A stretch of DNA of 64,000 nucleotides from Cyclobacteriaceae bacterium (GCA_016787665.1 JAEUUC010000009.1:195744-259743), one strand, 5' to 3'. Shown: positions 25,641 to 35,317, numbered from the stretch's first letter. The notes: generated by a model from the sequence alone, not told the origin. A program made the numbers and translations.

Positions 25641-26483
25641 TTACACAAAAAGATTGTCGATCAATCGGACTTCGCCCACATACCCCGCAATGAGCAGGAT
25701 GGCAGGCGTTTGGGCTTCAACGCGATCAATCAACGTTAAGTTCTCGCGATCGGCTAATTCGAGATACTCGAGCAATGTGCCGCGCGCGGCTGAAAAATTA
25801 CCGGCAATTAGTTTTCGGATATCCTGGATTGATTTTCTTCCCTGGAGTATCTCTTGACGCGCCTGTTGCAACGCGCGGAAAAACACAACCGCCTCTTGAC
25901 GCTGCACGGGGTTTAGCCGCAGGTTCCGCGATGACATGGCCAAGCCGTCAGGCTCACGCACCGTTTCAACACAGCGCAGTTGGATGTCGAACATCAACTC
26001 ATCCGTCAAACGCGAAATGATCTTGAACTGCTGAAAGTCTTTCTGTCCGAAGTACGCGATATCGGGGCGAACCAGGTTGAAAAGCTTGGCTACCACCAGG
26101 GAAACTCCGCTGAAGTGCCCCGGTCGAAACTGCCCTTCCAAAATATCATCCAGCCCGTTCCACCGGATGTTAACCCTGCTGGGGGTGGGGTACATGGCGT
26201 TCACAGAAGGGGCAATAACCGCATCGCAACCGGCATCGGCCAGCATGGCCAGGTCTTGTTCGAGTGTACGGGGGTACTTGGCCAGGTCTTCCGGATTATT
26301 GAACTGCGTGGGGTTTACAAAGACGGAGGCCACCACGGTGGCGCAATCCGTTCGGGCCGCCTGGATGAGTGACAGGTGACCTGCATGCAGGGCCCCCATG
26401 GTGGGGACGAGCCCAACGTGCCCGGCCGACCTGGTTGCGGCTAAAAACGCACGAAAAGCCTCAATTTGGTCGAAAAAATGCAT
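25641..26483 (-). CDS. panC: Pantothenate synthetase (PanC)
   Basis: 280 residues from ATG 26483 ([14 protein letters not shown]); an upstream start at 26576 would include the promoter region. It joins pantoate and beta-alanine with [17 protein letters not shown] (27-40) holds the HxGH nucleotide-binding motif, and [30 protein letters not shown] near 150 and [15 protein letters not shown] near 185 are diagnostic. It is the first gene of a five-gene minus-strand operon. Confidence 0.96.
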   Translation of the reverse strand: MHFFDQIEAFRAFLAATRSAGHVGLVPTMGALHAGHLSLIQAARTDCATVVASVFVNPTQFNNPEDLAKYPRTLEQDLAMLADAGCDAVIAPSVNAMYPTPSRVNIRWNGLDDILEGQFRPGHFSGVSLVVAKLFNLVRPDIAYFGQKDFQQFKIISRLTDELMFDIQLRCVETVREPDGLAMSSRNLRLNPVQRQEAVVFFRALQQARQEILQGRKSIQDIRKLIAGNFSAARGTLLEYLELADRENLTLIDRVEAQTPAILLIAGYVGEVRLIDNLFV

Positions 26484-26507
26484 TTTGATAGCCGCGTAAA
26501 AGGGGCG

Positions 26508-26515
26508 CAAAGATA
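26508..26515 (-). promoter_or_regulatory. Putative -7 box of the panC operon
   Basis: On the minus strand this is TATCTTTG, an exact TAnnTTTG match, 24 nt before the panC start. The -33 region has no obvious TTTG. It is divergent from the box at 26560. Confidence 0.5.
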
Positions 26516-26536
26516 GGGGGATTATTGAATGGCCGG

Positions 26537-26567
26537 TTTGGGAAGGGGCCATTTTTGCGTACCTTTG
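26537..26567 (+). promoter_or_regulatory. Bacteroidota-type promoter of the GT5-DUF4270-glmS genes
   Basis: TTTG at 26537-26540, 19 nt, then TACCTTTG at 26560-26567: both elements match the -33/-7 consensus exactly. The first start codon is at 26611. This is the clearest promoter in the window. Confidence 0.75.
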
Positions 26568-26610
26568 TGATCCCATTTCCCAACCTTGGGCTTACGAATA
26601 ACCCATTGCT

Positions 26611-27414
26611 ATGTCGAAGATTAGAATACTATATGTAGCCAGCGAAATTAACCCGTTTTTGCAAACCACGGAGGTAGCGGAGTTTGTGCGCAAACTCCCC
26701 CAGGCGATGCAGGAAAAGGGCATGGAGATTCGAATTCTGGTGCCCCGGTTCGGTCTGATCAATGAGCGAAAAAACCGCCTGCATGAGGTGGTACGGCTAT
26801 CCGGTATTAACATTTCGGTGGGTGACGAAGAGAAGCCCCTCATCATTAAGGTGGCCTCGATACCGAACGCGAAACTTCAGGTTTATTTCATTGATAACGA
26901 GGACTACTTTCACCGCAAGTCGGTATTCCACGATAAAGAGAACCGTTTCTACGAAGATAACGATGAGCGCGCCATCTTCTTTTGCAAAGGCGTGATTGAA
27001 ACCGTGCGCAAACTGGGTTGGGCGCCTGACATTGTCCATTGCAATGATTGGATTACCAGCTTTATTCCTTTGTACCTGAAAACGACTTACAAGAACGATC
27101 CGCTATTCAAGAACACGAAGACGGTGTTCACCATCTACAACAACAGCTTTAGCCACAAATTCAAGGGAGACCTGATGGGCAAGGTGAAAATGATGGACAT
27201 TGAAGATACGATGCTGGGCCATCTTAAGACGGCCGATTATGAGGGATTTATTAAATTGGGTGCCCAGTTTTCGGATGTAGTTTCCGTTGCCGGAGACAAT
27301 AAGAAGCTGGAAGGTTTAGTTAAGAAGATTAAAGAGAAGAAAGTTGAAACCATCGAAAAGAACGATAACTACACCGAGTCGTTTTACAACCTCTACACGG
27401 ACCTGGTCGGTTAA
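26611..27414 (+). CDS. Stand-alone starch/glycogen synthase N-terminal domain (GT5)
   Basis: 267 residues that match only the N-terminal (Glyco_transf_5) half of glycogen synthase: ILYVASEINPFLQTTEVAEFVRKLP at the start, IRILVPRFGLINERKNRLHEVVRLSG, FYEDNDERAIFFCKGVIE near 110 and PDIVHCNDWITSFIPLYL near 140. The usual KxGGL motif is replaced by LQTTEVAEF, and the whole C-terminal GT1 half that binds ADP-glucose is missing. It ends in a charged KKIKEKK tail. It may be a regulatory or carbohydrate-binding relative rather than a glucan synthase. Linkage to panC, DUF4270 and glmS is, to my knowledge, common in Cytophagales. Confidence 0.8.
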   Translation: MSKIRILYVASEINPFLQTTEVAEFVRKLPQAMQEKGMEIRILVPRFGLINERKNRLHEVVRLSGINISVGDEEKPLIIKVASIPNAKLQVYFIDNEDYFHRKSVFHDKENRFYEDNDERAIFFCKGVIETVRKLGWAPDIVHCNDWITSFIPLYLKTTYKNDPLFKNTKTVFTIYNNSFSHKFKGDLMGKVKMMDIEDTMLGHLKTADYEGFIKLGAQFSDVVSVAGDNKKLEGLVKKIKEKKVETIEKNDNYTESFYNLYTDLVG

Positions 27415-28849
27415 GTTTTTCTTTTTTCTGTTAGCCGTCATAATCATCTCCTCCTGCGAGGAGGATACGAGTTTCATTGGCGTTCGGAGGGGAAATCCCC
27501 CCACCATTGTCCAATATGCGGAAATCCCATTAGAGAGCAGCGTCTTGCTGATCGATTCCGTTGGAACATTCAATGTTGGGACTTCTCAGGTACAACGGCT
27601 TTTGGTTGGTAAGATGGTTGATCCGCAAATGGGGAATCTGATCTCGACCTCATACACACAGTTTCGTCCTTTCTCAACCAGCACGGCAGTTCCCGCAAAC
27701 GCGGTTTTCGATTCATTGGTACTTACGCTGTCCTTGGACTACTACAATTACGGTAATCCGGATAACTCGCAAGAAGTCATTTCGATTCACCCATTGACCG
27801 AGACGTTGGTTGGGGCCCAGCCATACTTTGCATATTCTTCGGCCAGTTTCGATTCGAATCCCCTGGCAACCCGAGATATTGTAGTTTCGGCTGACGTCCT
27901 GGCCGGTAAACTCGATGAGAACAATGACAATAACCCCAACAATGACCACATCGATACATTACAGTTTTTCCTTGATCCTTCATTTGGCCAGCAGTTATTG
28001 GCGTTAGCAAAGACTAATTCAAGCTCCTGGACCGACTTTCTCGAGTTTCGTGAAATCTTCAAGGGATTTGCCTTGGTCGGTGGGGCATCCAATGAGAAAG
28101 TGTTGGGCTTCACTACGGTAAATGATAACATCAAGAAGTTTTCCCGAATGATTCTCTATTACCACTTCCTTAATACTGCGACTAACACGGAGGAAAAAGG
28201 AACCATTCCTTTTTCCCTGAGCTCAACCAATGGGGTGATGGGGTTTTACGGACTGACGGTCAATCGTAGTGGTACCGAGCTCAGCACGCTAACTTCTTTT
28301 CACCAGGATTTTTATCCGGCCAGTGACAAACGATATGTACAAGGCGGATTTCCGATTGTAACCAAAATTGACTTCTCGCGGTTCACCGAATACATGGATA
28401 CGGTTCAAAATGCCATTTTGAATTCGGCCGAAATAATTATCGGACCAGCTAATGAGTTGGATGAATTGACTTTGCCATCCGCACTGCGACTTCAACTCCT
28501 TAAGACTAACAACCGCTTCCAACCCAACAGTTTCCGTGTTGACACAACGGGTTTCCGGTTTTCGCTACTGCCCACAACTGATGGTATTGTCATGGCAAAT
28601 GACACCAACCAACCCCTATCTCTTACATTTAAAGAAAAAAGTGGTGAGAAGTACTTGTCTGATTTTATTACCGAATACTGCCAGGCTTTATTCGATAACA
28701 AAGGGCAAGCACCCAAGTATCAAAACTTCGCCATGGTGGCTACCAATCCGCTTTATACGAAGTCCGTTCATCGTCTAATTCTGGAAACGAGCGACATTAC
28801 ACTTCGTATTTATTATACCAAGCCCGTTTTGAGAAACAACAATAACTGA
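27344..28849 (+). CDS. DUF4270 lipoprotein
   Basis: A 501-residue predicted outer-membrane lipoprotein. A hydrophobic segment FFFFLLAVIIISSC near residues 25-38 ends in a lipobox cysteine followed by EED. The mature part resembles the DUF4270 family: SFIGVRRGNPPTIVQ, then beta-rich sequence with VFDSLVLTLSLDYYNYG and a C-terminal DITLRIYYTKP. The only canonical start, ATG 27344, lies 71 nt inside the GT5 gene and gives an unusually long basic n-region, so the start may be different. Function unknown; it ends 5 nt before glmS. Confidence 0.8.
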   Translation: MKPSKRTITTPSRFTTSTRTWSVKFFFFLLAVIIISSCEEDTSFIGVRRGNPPTIVQYAEIPLESSVLLIDSVGTFNVGTSQVQRLLVGKMVDPQMGNLISTSYTQFRPFSTSTAVPANAVFDSLVLTLSLDYYNYGNPDNSQEVISIHPLTETLVGAQPYFAYSSASFDSNPLATRDIVVSADVLAGKLDENNDNNPNNDHIDTLQFFLDPSFGQQLLALAKTNSSSWTDFLEFREIFKGFALVGGASNEKVLGFTTVNDNIKKFSRMILYYHFLNTATNTEEKGTIPFSLSSTNGVMGFYGLTVNRSGTELSTLTSFHQDFYPASDKRYVQGGFPIVTKIDFSRFTEYMDTVQNAILNSAEIIIGPANELDELTLPSALRLQLLKTNNRFQPNSFRVDTTGFRFSLLPTTDGIVMANDTNQPLSLTFKEKSGEKYLSDFITEYCQALFDNKGQAPKYQNFAMVATNPLYTKSVHRLILETSDITLRIYYTKPVLRNNNN

Positions 28850-28854
28850 GCACC

Positions 28855-30690
28855 ATGTGTGGCATTGTAGCTTATGTCGGTCCTCGTCAGGCACACGAAA
28901 TTATCATCAAAGGCCTCAAGCGCCTGGAGTATCGCGGGTATGACAGCGCGGGCATAGCACTGTTGAATGGCTCGCTCAATGTGTACAAGAAAAAAGGCAA
29001 GGTTACTGAGCTGGAGGACTCCCTGAAGGGGCAAAACCTGAACAGCCACATCGGCATGGGGCACACCCGATGGGCCACCCATGGCGAACCAAACGATGTT
29101 AACGCGCACCCGCACTACTCAGCTACTAAGAAGATAGCCATTATTCACAACGGCATCATTGAAAACTACAGTGCATTAAAGCAGGATCTGTTAAAAAAAG
29201 GTCATCGCTTTCTCAGTGACACGGACACCGAGGTTTTTATTCACTTCATCGAGGACATCAAAGAAAAAGAAGGGTGTTCACTCGATGAAGCGGTTCGCCT
29301 CGCGCTGACCAAAGTAGTGGGCGCCTATGCCATTGTGGTGATGTCGCTCGAAGATCCCGATCTGCTTATTGCCGCGCGCAAGGGCAGCCCGCTGGTGGTG
29401 GGGGTAGGTAAGGGCGAATTTTTCATGGCCTCCGATGCAACGCCCATTATTGAGTACACCAACGAAGTGGTTTATCTGAACGACCAGGAAATTGCCATCG
29501 TGAATGACGGAAAACTCACGGTTAAAAATGTGGCCAACCTGCCGCTGACACCGTATATCCAAACCATTGACCTGGAACTGGAAGCCATTGAGCGTGGAGG
29601 GTATGAACACTTCATGCTCAAAGAAATTTTTGAGCAGCCACGCTCCATCAAAGACTGCATGCGCGGTCGTCTCGATGCGAGTTCGGGTCGTTTGATCCTG
29701 GGTGGCCTGCGCGAATACCTGAACAAACTGGTACAGGCCGATCGAATCCTGATTGTGGCGTGCGGCACTTCGTGGCATGCCGGATTAGTGGCCGAATATT
29801 TCTTCGAAGAAGTTTGCCGTATACCGGTTGAGGTGGAGTATGCGTCTGAGTTTCGTTACCGAAACCCGGTGATCCGCGAAGGTGATGTGGTTATTGCTAT
29901 CTCGCAGTCGGGTGAGACAGCCGATACCCTGGCCGCTATTGAGCTCGCCAAATCGAAAGGGGCTATCATTTTTGGCGTGTGCAACGTAGTGGGGTCATCG
30001 ATTCCGCGTGCCACACACGCAGGCGCCTACACGCACGCGGGGCCTGAAATTGGCGTAGCCAGCACGAAAGCGTTTACGGCCCAGCTCACGGTGCTCTACA
30101 TGATTGCCCTGACGGTGGCCCAGAAAAAAGGCACGATAACCGAACAAAAGTACCGCGAACTTTTAGTGGAAATGGAAAACCTTCCGACCAAGGTCGAGAA
30201 GGCTCTTGCGCTGAACGCCCAGATACAAACCATTGCTGACGAGTTCAAGGACGCGCGCAACTTTCTTTACCTGGGGCGCGGCTATAACTTCCCGGTAGCG
30301 CTGGAAGGTGCGCTGAAACTGAAGGAAATCTCCTATATCCATGCGGAAGGATACCCGGCTGCTGAAATGAAGCACGGGCCCATCGCCCTCATTGACGAAC
30401 AGATGCCGGTGGTTTTCATCGCCACAAAGGATGCTTCCTACGAAAAGGTGGTCTCCAATATTCAGGAAGTGAAAGCCCGCAAAGGCCGGGTGATTTCCGT
30501 GGTCACCGAGGGGGACCAACTGATCCCTAAAATGTCGGAGTTTGTCATTGAGGTGCCGGCCACCCTGGATCCGCTTATGCCGCTGATTTCGGTTATCCCG
30601 TTGCAACTGCTGTCCTATCATATAGCCGTGATGCGCGGATGCAACGTAGACCAGCCCAGAAATCTTGCAAAAAGCGTAACTGTTGAATGA
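28855..30690 (+). CDS. glmS: Glutamine-fructose-6-phosphate aminotransferase (GlmS)
   Basis: A 611-residue two-domain enzyme that makes glucosamine 6-phosphate for peptidoglycan and lipid A. MCGIVAYVG places the amidotransferase Cys at position 2, with GHTRWATHGEPNDVNAHPH near 70-88. The isomerase part has two SIS domains with ACGTSWHAG near 302, ISQSGETADTLAAI near 350 and the terminal NLAKSVTVE. Length is typical. The leader is only 5 nt from the previous gene, so there is no room for a glmS ribozyme. Confidence 0.97.
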   Translation: MCGIVAYVGPRQAHEIIIKGLKRLEYRGYDSAGIALLNGSLNVYKKKGKVTELEDSLKGQNLNSHIGMGHTRWATHGEPNDVNAHPHYSATKKIAIIHNGIIENYSALKQDLLKKGHRFLSDTDTEVFIHFIEDIKEKEGCSLDEAVRLALTKVVGAYAIVVMSLEDPDLLIAARKGSPLVVGVGKGEFFMASDATPIIEYTNEVVYLNDQEIAIVNDGKLTVKNVANLPLTPYIQTIDLELEAIERGGYEHFMLKEIFEQPRSIKDCMRGRLDASSGRLILGGLREYLNKLVQADRILIVACGTSWHAGLVAEYFFEEVCRIPVEVEYASEFRYRNPVIREGDVVIAISQSGETADTLAAIELAKSKGAIIFGVCNVVGSSIPRATHAGAYTHAGPEIGVASTKAFTAQLTVLYMIALTVAQKKGTITEQKYRELLVEMENLPTKVEKALALNAQIQTIADEFKDARNFLYLGRGYNFPVALEGALKLKEISYIHAEGYPAAEMKHGPIALIDEQMPVVFIATKDASYEKVVSNIQEVKARKGRVISVVTEGDQLIPKMSEFVIEVPATLDPLMPLISVIPLQLLSYHIAVMRGCNVDQPRNLAKSVTVE

Positions 30691-30792
30691 CAAAAGTCAG
30701 TGATAATTGTTCCGCTGACCTGTATTTTCGCAGCCGATCTTTGAACTGAATTAACGGCAAATTTGTAGACAACACTGTAAACACCGGACGCT

Positions 30793-32196
30793 ATGTTCTT
30801 TCAACACGTGTACGATAAATCTTTGGCCCAAGCCAGCTATGTGGTTGGTTGCCAAAAAACAGGCGAAGCTATCGTTATTGATGCGAAGCGCGATGTCGAT
30901 ACCTATCTGGAAATTGCCAAGGCCAACAACCTGCGCATCACGCATTTGACCGAAACCCACATTCATGCCGATTTCCTATCGGGCACACGTGAACTGGCCA
31001 AAATCACCGGGGCCAAAATGTACTTGTCCGATGAGGGTGGCGAAGGTTGGTTGTATGAATTTCCCCATGAAGGCTTACGTGATGGCAGCGTGATCAAAGT
31101 AGGCAACCTCTCGCTCAACGTAATGCATACCCCGGGACACACGCCTGAGAGCATCAGCTTTTTGTTGACCGATCACCCGGCCAGCGAAGAACCCGTGATG
31201 TTATTCACCGGTGACTTCGTGTTTGTAGGCGACATCGGCCGGCCCGATTTGTTGGAAAAAGCGGCCGGCATCAAAGGCACTATGGCTGCCGGGGCGCACG
31301 AGATGTACAAATCCATCAATAAGTTTAATGCGCTGCCCGATTATGTGCAGGTGTGGCCCGGTCACGGTGCCGGCTCAGCCTGTGGCAAAGCACTTGGCGC
31401 GGTGCCCAGCACCACGGTGGGGTATGAAAAGAAGCGGAACTGGGCATTTCAGTACGCCAATAACGAAGATGGATTTGTCAAGTACCTGTTGGAGGACCAG
31501 CCCGAGCCACCCAAGTACTTCGCCATGATGAAGAAGCTGAACAAAGTGGAACGACCGCTACTCACCGAGGTGCCAAAGCTCAAAAAGTTATCCGCAGAAG
31601 AATTCAAAACGGCTTTGACGAAAGGGATTAAGCTGATTGACACGCGCCATAAGACTGAATTTGCGAAGGGCTTTATACCGGGTAGTCTTAACATTCAAGG
31701 TAACAACGCGTTCGCCACCTGGGCAGGATGGTTTCTGAAGTACGATGAACCGTTTATCCTGCTGGCGAAGGAAAGCCAGCTCGATGATCTCACGCGAAAA
31801 CTCATGCGCATTGGGCTGGACAACATTTACGGTTACATTGATGACGTAAGCGTGTGGACCGGCCTGGGTCATGCGCTGGAGAAAGCGCACGTGCTTTCAA
31901 TTGACGAGTTTGAGCAGTTGCACAAGAACAATGGCATTCAACTGGTGGATTTGCGTGGTGCTTCTGAGTATAAGGCGGGTCACATTGCCGGGGCCGAAAA
32001 TGTATTTGTGGGTACCCTTCCGGATAATCTCAATAAGATCAATAAAGACAAACCCGCGGTGATCTATTGCCAAAGTGGTGACCGCACGACCATTGGCTAT
32101 TCACTTTTAGCGAAGCATGGCTTCACCAAAATCATGAACTACTCAGGGGGCATGAGTGAGTGGGTGAACAAGGGAAGGCCAATCGAAAGTATTTGA
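30793..32196 (+). CDS. Persulfide dioxygenase-like metallohydrolase fused to two rhodanese domains
   Basis: 467 residues. Residues 1-240 are a glyoxalase II-like metallo-beta-lactamase fold with THIHADFLSG (55-64; His56, His58, Asp60), HTPGHTPESISFLL near 115 and VWPGHGAGSACG near 190, as in ETHE1-type sulfur dioxygenases. Two rhodanese domains follow. The first (about 270-355) has no cysteine in its active loop (ILLAKESQ) and is probably inactive. The second (about 365-467) has IYCQSGDRT with the catalytic Cys. The protein probably detoxifies sulfane sulfur. It appears to be transcribed alone; the 102 nt upstream show only weak promoter-like sequence. Confidence 0.88.
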   Translation: MFFQHVYDKSLAQASYVVGCQKTGEAIVIDAKRDVDTYLEIAKANNLRITHLTETHIHADFLSGTRELAKITGAKMYLSDEGGEGWLYEFPHEGLRDGSVIKVGNLSLNVMHTPGHTPESISFLLTDHPASEEPVMLFTGDFVFVGDIGRPDLLEKAAGIKGTMAAGAHEMYKSINKFNALPDYVQVWPGHGAGSACGKALGAVPSTTVGYEKKRNWAFQYANNEDGFVKYLLEDQPEPPKYFAMMKKLNKVERPLLTEVPKLKKLSAEEFKTALTKGIKLIDTRHKTEFAKGFIPGSLNIQGNNAFATWAGWFLKYDEPFILLAKESQLDDLTRKLMRIGLDNIYGYIDDVSVWTGLGHALEKAHVLSIDEFEQLHKNNGIQLVDLRGASEYKAGHIAGAENVFVGTLPDNLNKINKDKPAVIYCQSGDRTTIGYSLLAKHGFTKIMNYSGGMSEWVNKGRPIESI

Positions 32197-32203
32197 TCGA
32201 TAA

Positions 32204-32680
32204 ATGAGTGGACCAAGCTTTTTTAAACCAGGCCGGGGAGCAATCACCGGCCTTTTCCTTTTACTGGCGGGGCTAGCCGGCATCGGCTGGTCATTGCTCG
32301 ATTACATCGCATTCAAAAAGCAGAACCTGCAAACCACTTACGCCTATTTCAACGGTTTATCTGTTGTCGACAAAAAAATCGATACATCCTGGGTTAAGGT
32401 TGTCAATATTGAGTTTGCCATTCAGATAAACCAAGATACCGTAACCTTATTAGAGGAAGAGCCCTACATTTCGGAGTCCGACTTACAGACAACACTTGAG
32501 GCCTATACTCATCCTTTGGCAAAGCGATTGATTTACTTCGATCCAAAAAATCCTAAACGTGCTTATTTTGAGTATTCCGAAATTGTGGGGGCGGGATCCC
32601 GTGCCGGATTATTCTGGACCTGGTTCATGTATAGTATTCTGGGCGCAACCGGAATTTGGCTTTTGATTCGCAGGCTATGA
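32204..32680 (+). CDS. Hypothetical two-helix membrane protein (DUF3592-like layout)
   Basis: 158 residues with one helix near 14-33, a polar extracytoplasmic region with beta-strand-like alternation (about 45-125) and a second helix near 135-155. The layout resembles DUF3592 proteins but I cannot point to a diagnostic motif. It starts 7 nt after the rhodanese fusion gene, so it is probably co-transcribed with it. Function unknown. Confidence 0.6.
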   Translation: MSGPSFFKPGRGAITGLFLLLAGLAGIGWSLLDYIAFKKQNLQTTYAYFNGLSVVDKKIDTSWVKVVNIEFAIQINQDTVTLLEEEPYISESDLQTTLEAYTHPLAKRLIYFDPKNPKRAYFEYSEIVGAGSRAGLFWTWFMYSILGATGIWLLIRRL

Positions 32681-32687
32681 TGTTGTT

Positions 32688-33941
32688 CTACTTTCTCCGC
32701 TCATGAAAGGCGCCCTTAAACTCGGGGTCCGCCAACCGCTTTTGCCGGTCCAGTTCGCGCGCTAATTGTTGCGCTTCTTCACGACTGGTTTCCTCCACGG
32801 CCACGCCCGCGGGCAACGACTGATGACGAATCTTATGGCGCGTCAATTCTTCGATCTTCCTCACATGAAAACGATCGGCCTCCGTGGCAAAGCTAATGGC
32901 CACCCCGGTTTTAAAAGCCCGCCCCGTACGCCCGATGCGATGCACGTAATCTTCGTATTGCAGGGGCATGTCAAAGTTGATTACATGCGAAACATTAGCC
33001 ACATCAATGCCGCGCGCAGAAACATCCGTGCTGACCAACACGCGGAGTTTACCTTCCTTGAATTCATTCATGGCGTTGATGCGTGTATTCTGTGCTTTGT
33101 TCGAATGAATCACACGTACCGGCCCGAACTTTTTGCGTTCCAGAAACTGCATCACGTTGTTGGCCACTTCTTTCGTGCGGGTAAACACCATTACCCGGTT
33201 AAACTCCGGGTTAGCCATCAGGTACTCAAGTAAATTAATTTTGGTTCTCAGGTTCGGCACGGGGTACACCCATTGTTCCACCTGGTCGGGGGTGCTGGCC
33301 GCGGGGGTTACTTCCACCTTCACGGGGAAGGTGATAAAATCGTTGGCCAGTTCTTCCACCTTTGCCGGCAACGTAGCCGAGAACAACAGATTCTGACGCT
33401 TGGGTGGCAGCACTTCAAAAACCTTTCGCAACTGCGGACGAAAACCCATATCCATCATACGGTCCGCTTCGTCAATCACCAACTGCCGTATGGCTTTTGT
33501 GGTAATTGCCTGACGGGTGTACAACTCAAGAAAACGACCGGGCGTACTCACCAACAGATCTACGCCTTGAGCCAATTGTTCAAGCTGACTCTTGGGCCCA
33601 ACACCTCCATACAGCGCCACGATTTTCAAATCCGTGTACTTTGCCAGTGCTTTGGCATGGGCTTCAATTTGCACAGCCAGCTCTTTGGTAGGACACAGTA
33701 CTAACGCCCGCGGGCCCGGCCGTTGATGATAATTTAGCTTCAACAAAATGGGAATCAGGTAGGCCGCTGTTTTGCCGGTGCCGGTTTGCGCAATGCCAAT
33801 TACTTCCTGGCCGCCTGAAACAGGGGGTATACATCTCTGTTGTACCTCGGTTGGGCGTTGAAATCCAGCCTCTTCAATAGCCGTCCGTAGCTGTTTGTTT
33901 AAGTTGAATCCCTCCCACGAGGTTATTGAAGACGATGACAC
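32688..33941 (-). CDS. DEAD-box RNA helicase (RhlE group)
   Basis: About 417 residues from GTG 33941 (VSSSSITSWEGFNLNKQL); the ATG at 33992 would overlap the divergent dihydroorotase gene. All helicase motifs are present: Q motif FQRPTEVQQRCIP, Walker A AQTGTGKT, STPGRFLEL, VIDEADRM, FSATLP, STDVSARGIDVANV and HRIGRTGRAF. The short basic tail ends in HERRK. It probably acts in RNA folding or ribosome assembly. It converges on the DUF3592-like gene with 7 nt between the stops. Confidence 0.93.
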   Translation of the reverse strand: MSSSSITSWEGFNLNKQLRTAIEEAGFQRPTEVQQRCIPPVSGGQEVIGIAQTGTGKTAAYLIPILLKLNYHQRPGPRALVLCPTKELAVQIEAHAKALAKYTDLKIVALYGGVGPKSQLEQLAQGVDLLVSTPGRFLELYTRQAITTKAIRQLVIDEADRMMDMGFRPQLRKVFEVLPPKRQNLLFSATLPAKVEELANDFITFPVKVEVTPAASTPDQVEQWVYPVPNLRTKINLLEYLMANPEFNRVMVFTRTKEVANNVMQFLERKKFGPVRVIHSNKAQNTRINAMNEFKEGKLRVLVSTDVSARGIDVANVSHVINFDMPLQYEDYVHRIGRTGRAFKTGVAISFATEADRFHVRKIEELTRHKIRHQSLPAGVAVEETSREEAQQLARELDRQKRLADPEFKGAFHERRK

Positions 33942-33979
33942 GGCATTTGTTTTATATCTTGCTGCATAGACTAACGAGC

Positions 33980-35317
33980 ATGAAGAAGACACTCATCGTC
34001 AATGCAAATATAGTGAACGAGGGGCAGGTGATGCCCGGAGACGTGCTGATTGCCGGAGAGCGGATTGAAAAGATCGGACAGCACCTTTCCGATCCAGGTG
34101 CGCAGGTGGTGGATGCCGCAGGGCAATTATTGATGGCTGGGGTGATTGATGATCAGGTGCATTTTCGTGAACCGGGGCTCACCCATAAAGGCACCATCCG
34201 CACGGAGTCGCGGGCGGCCGTAGCGGGAGGCATTACCACGTACATGGAAATGCCGAATACCGTGCCGAACACATTCACCCAGCAACTGCTTGAGGAGAAG
34301 TATCAAATCGCCTCGCGCGATTCTTTGGCCAACTATAGCTTCTACATCGGGGGCTCAAACGATAACCTGGAAGAAGTTTTAAAGACTGACCTCACGCGTG
34401 TGTGTGGTATGAAAATCTTTATGGGTTCCTCCACGGGAAATTTGCTGGTGGATAACCCCCAGGTATTGGAAGGCTTTTTCTCACGTTTCGAAGGATTGAT
34501 TACCACACATTGCGAACATGAACCTTCGCTAAAAAAAAATGAAGCCGACTTTCGGGCCAGGCTGGGCGAAGACATCCCGATTCACTTGCATCCACAGATC
34601 CGAAACGAGGAGGTTTGCTACCGGTCCAGCTCCTTTGCCGTAGATCTGGCAAAAAAACATGGCACCCGATTGCACATTCTGCATATTTCGACTGCGCGTG
34701 AGACCGAACTTTTCAGCAATCAATTACCGCTGGAAAAAAAGAAAATCACCGCTGAGGCGTGCATTCATCACCTGTGGTTTTGCGATCAGGATTATGAACG
34801 GCTGGGCACGCGCATCAAATGGAACCCCGCCATCAAGAGTTCTGATGATCGTGCGGGCATTTGGAAAGCCCTGCTGGACGGGCGTATTGATGTAATTGCC
34901 ACCGATCATGCACCCCACACGTGGGAAGAAAAAAACAACACGTATTTCAAGGCACCTTCGGGTGGGCCCTTGGTGCAGCACAGCCTGGTAGCCATGCTGG
35001 AATTCCACCATCAGGGAAAAATCACACTGCCCCAGATCGCGACCAAAATGGCGCACAACGTGGCCACGCTGTACCGCATTCAGGATCGTGGCTTCATTCG
35101 TGAAGGGTACTTTGCCGATCTGGTTCTGGCTGATCTCAACAAACCCTGGACGGTTTCCAAGGAGAATATTCTCGCGAAGTGCCGCTGGTCGCCTTTTGAG
35201 GGCACCACGTTCAAATCATGTGTTGAACGCGTGTGGGTTTCCGGGCACGAAGCATATGCCCAAGGTCAGCTTCATGATGGCAAGGCTGGGCAGCGGCTGA
35301 GTTTTCGTCACAATTAG
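33980..35317 (+). CDS. pyrC: Dihydroorotase (class I)
   Basis: 445 residues from ATG 33980 (MKKTLIVNANIVNEGQV). It cyclises carbamoyl aspartate in pyrimidine synthesis. The metal-binding motif is IDDQVHFREPGLTHKG near 53-68 (His-x-Arg), followed by GGITTYMEMPNTVPNT near 86. TTHCEHEP near 175, HILHISTARE near 228 and ATDHAPHTWEEK near 308 provide further ligands and the catalytic Asp. The long form and HFREPG fit class I, and allantoinase is less likely. Its stop overlaps that of the convergent amidase gene by 4 bp. Confidence 0.92.
   Translation: MKKTLIVNANIVNEGQVMPGDVLIAGERIEKIGQHLSDPGAQVVDAAGQLLMAGVIDDQVHFREPGLTHKGTIRTESRAAVAGGITTYMEMPNTVPNTFTQQLLEEKYQIASRDSLANYSFYIGGSNDNLEEVLKTDLTRVCGMKIFMGSSTGNLLVDNPQVLEGFFSRFEGLITTHCEHEPSLKKNEADFRARLGEDIPIHLHPQIRNEEVCYRSSSFAVDLAKKHGTRLHILHISTARETELFSNQLPLEKKKITAEACIHHLWFCDQDYERLGTRIKWNPAIKSSDDRAGIWKALLDGRIDVIATDHAPHTWEEKNNTYFKAPSGGPLVQHSLVAMLEFHHQGKITLPQIATKMAHNVATLYRIQDRGFIREGYFADLVLADLNKPWTVSKENILAKCRWSPFEGTTFKSCVERVWVSGHEAYAQGQLHDGKAGQRLSFRHN

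Noticed and set aside
28850..28854. glmS ribozyme
   Set aside because: Only 5 nt separate the DUF4270 stop and the glmS start, so there is no leader to hold one.
30691..30792. Promoter before the persulfide dioxygenase-rhodanese gene (TATTTTCG at 30723)
   Set aside because: The -7 box has a mismatch and the nearest TTG is only 13 nt away.
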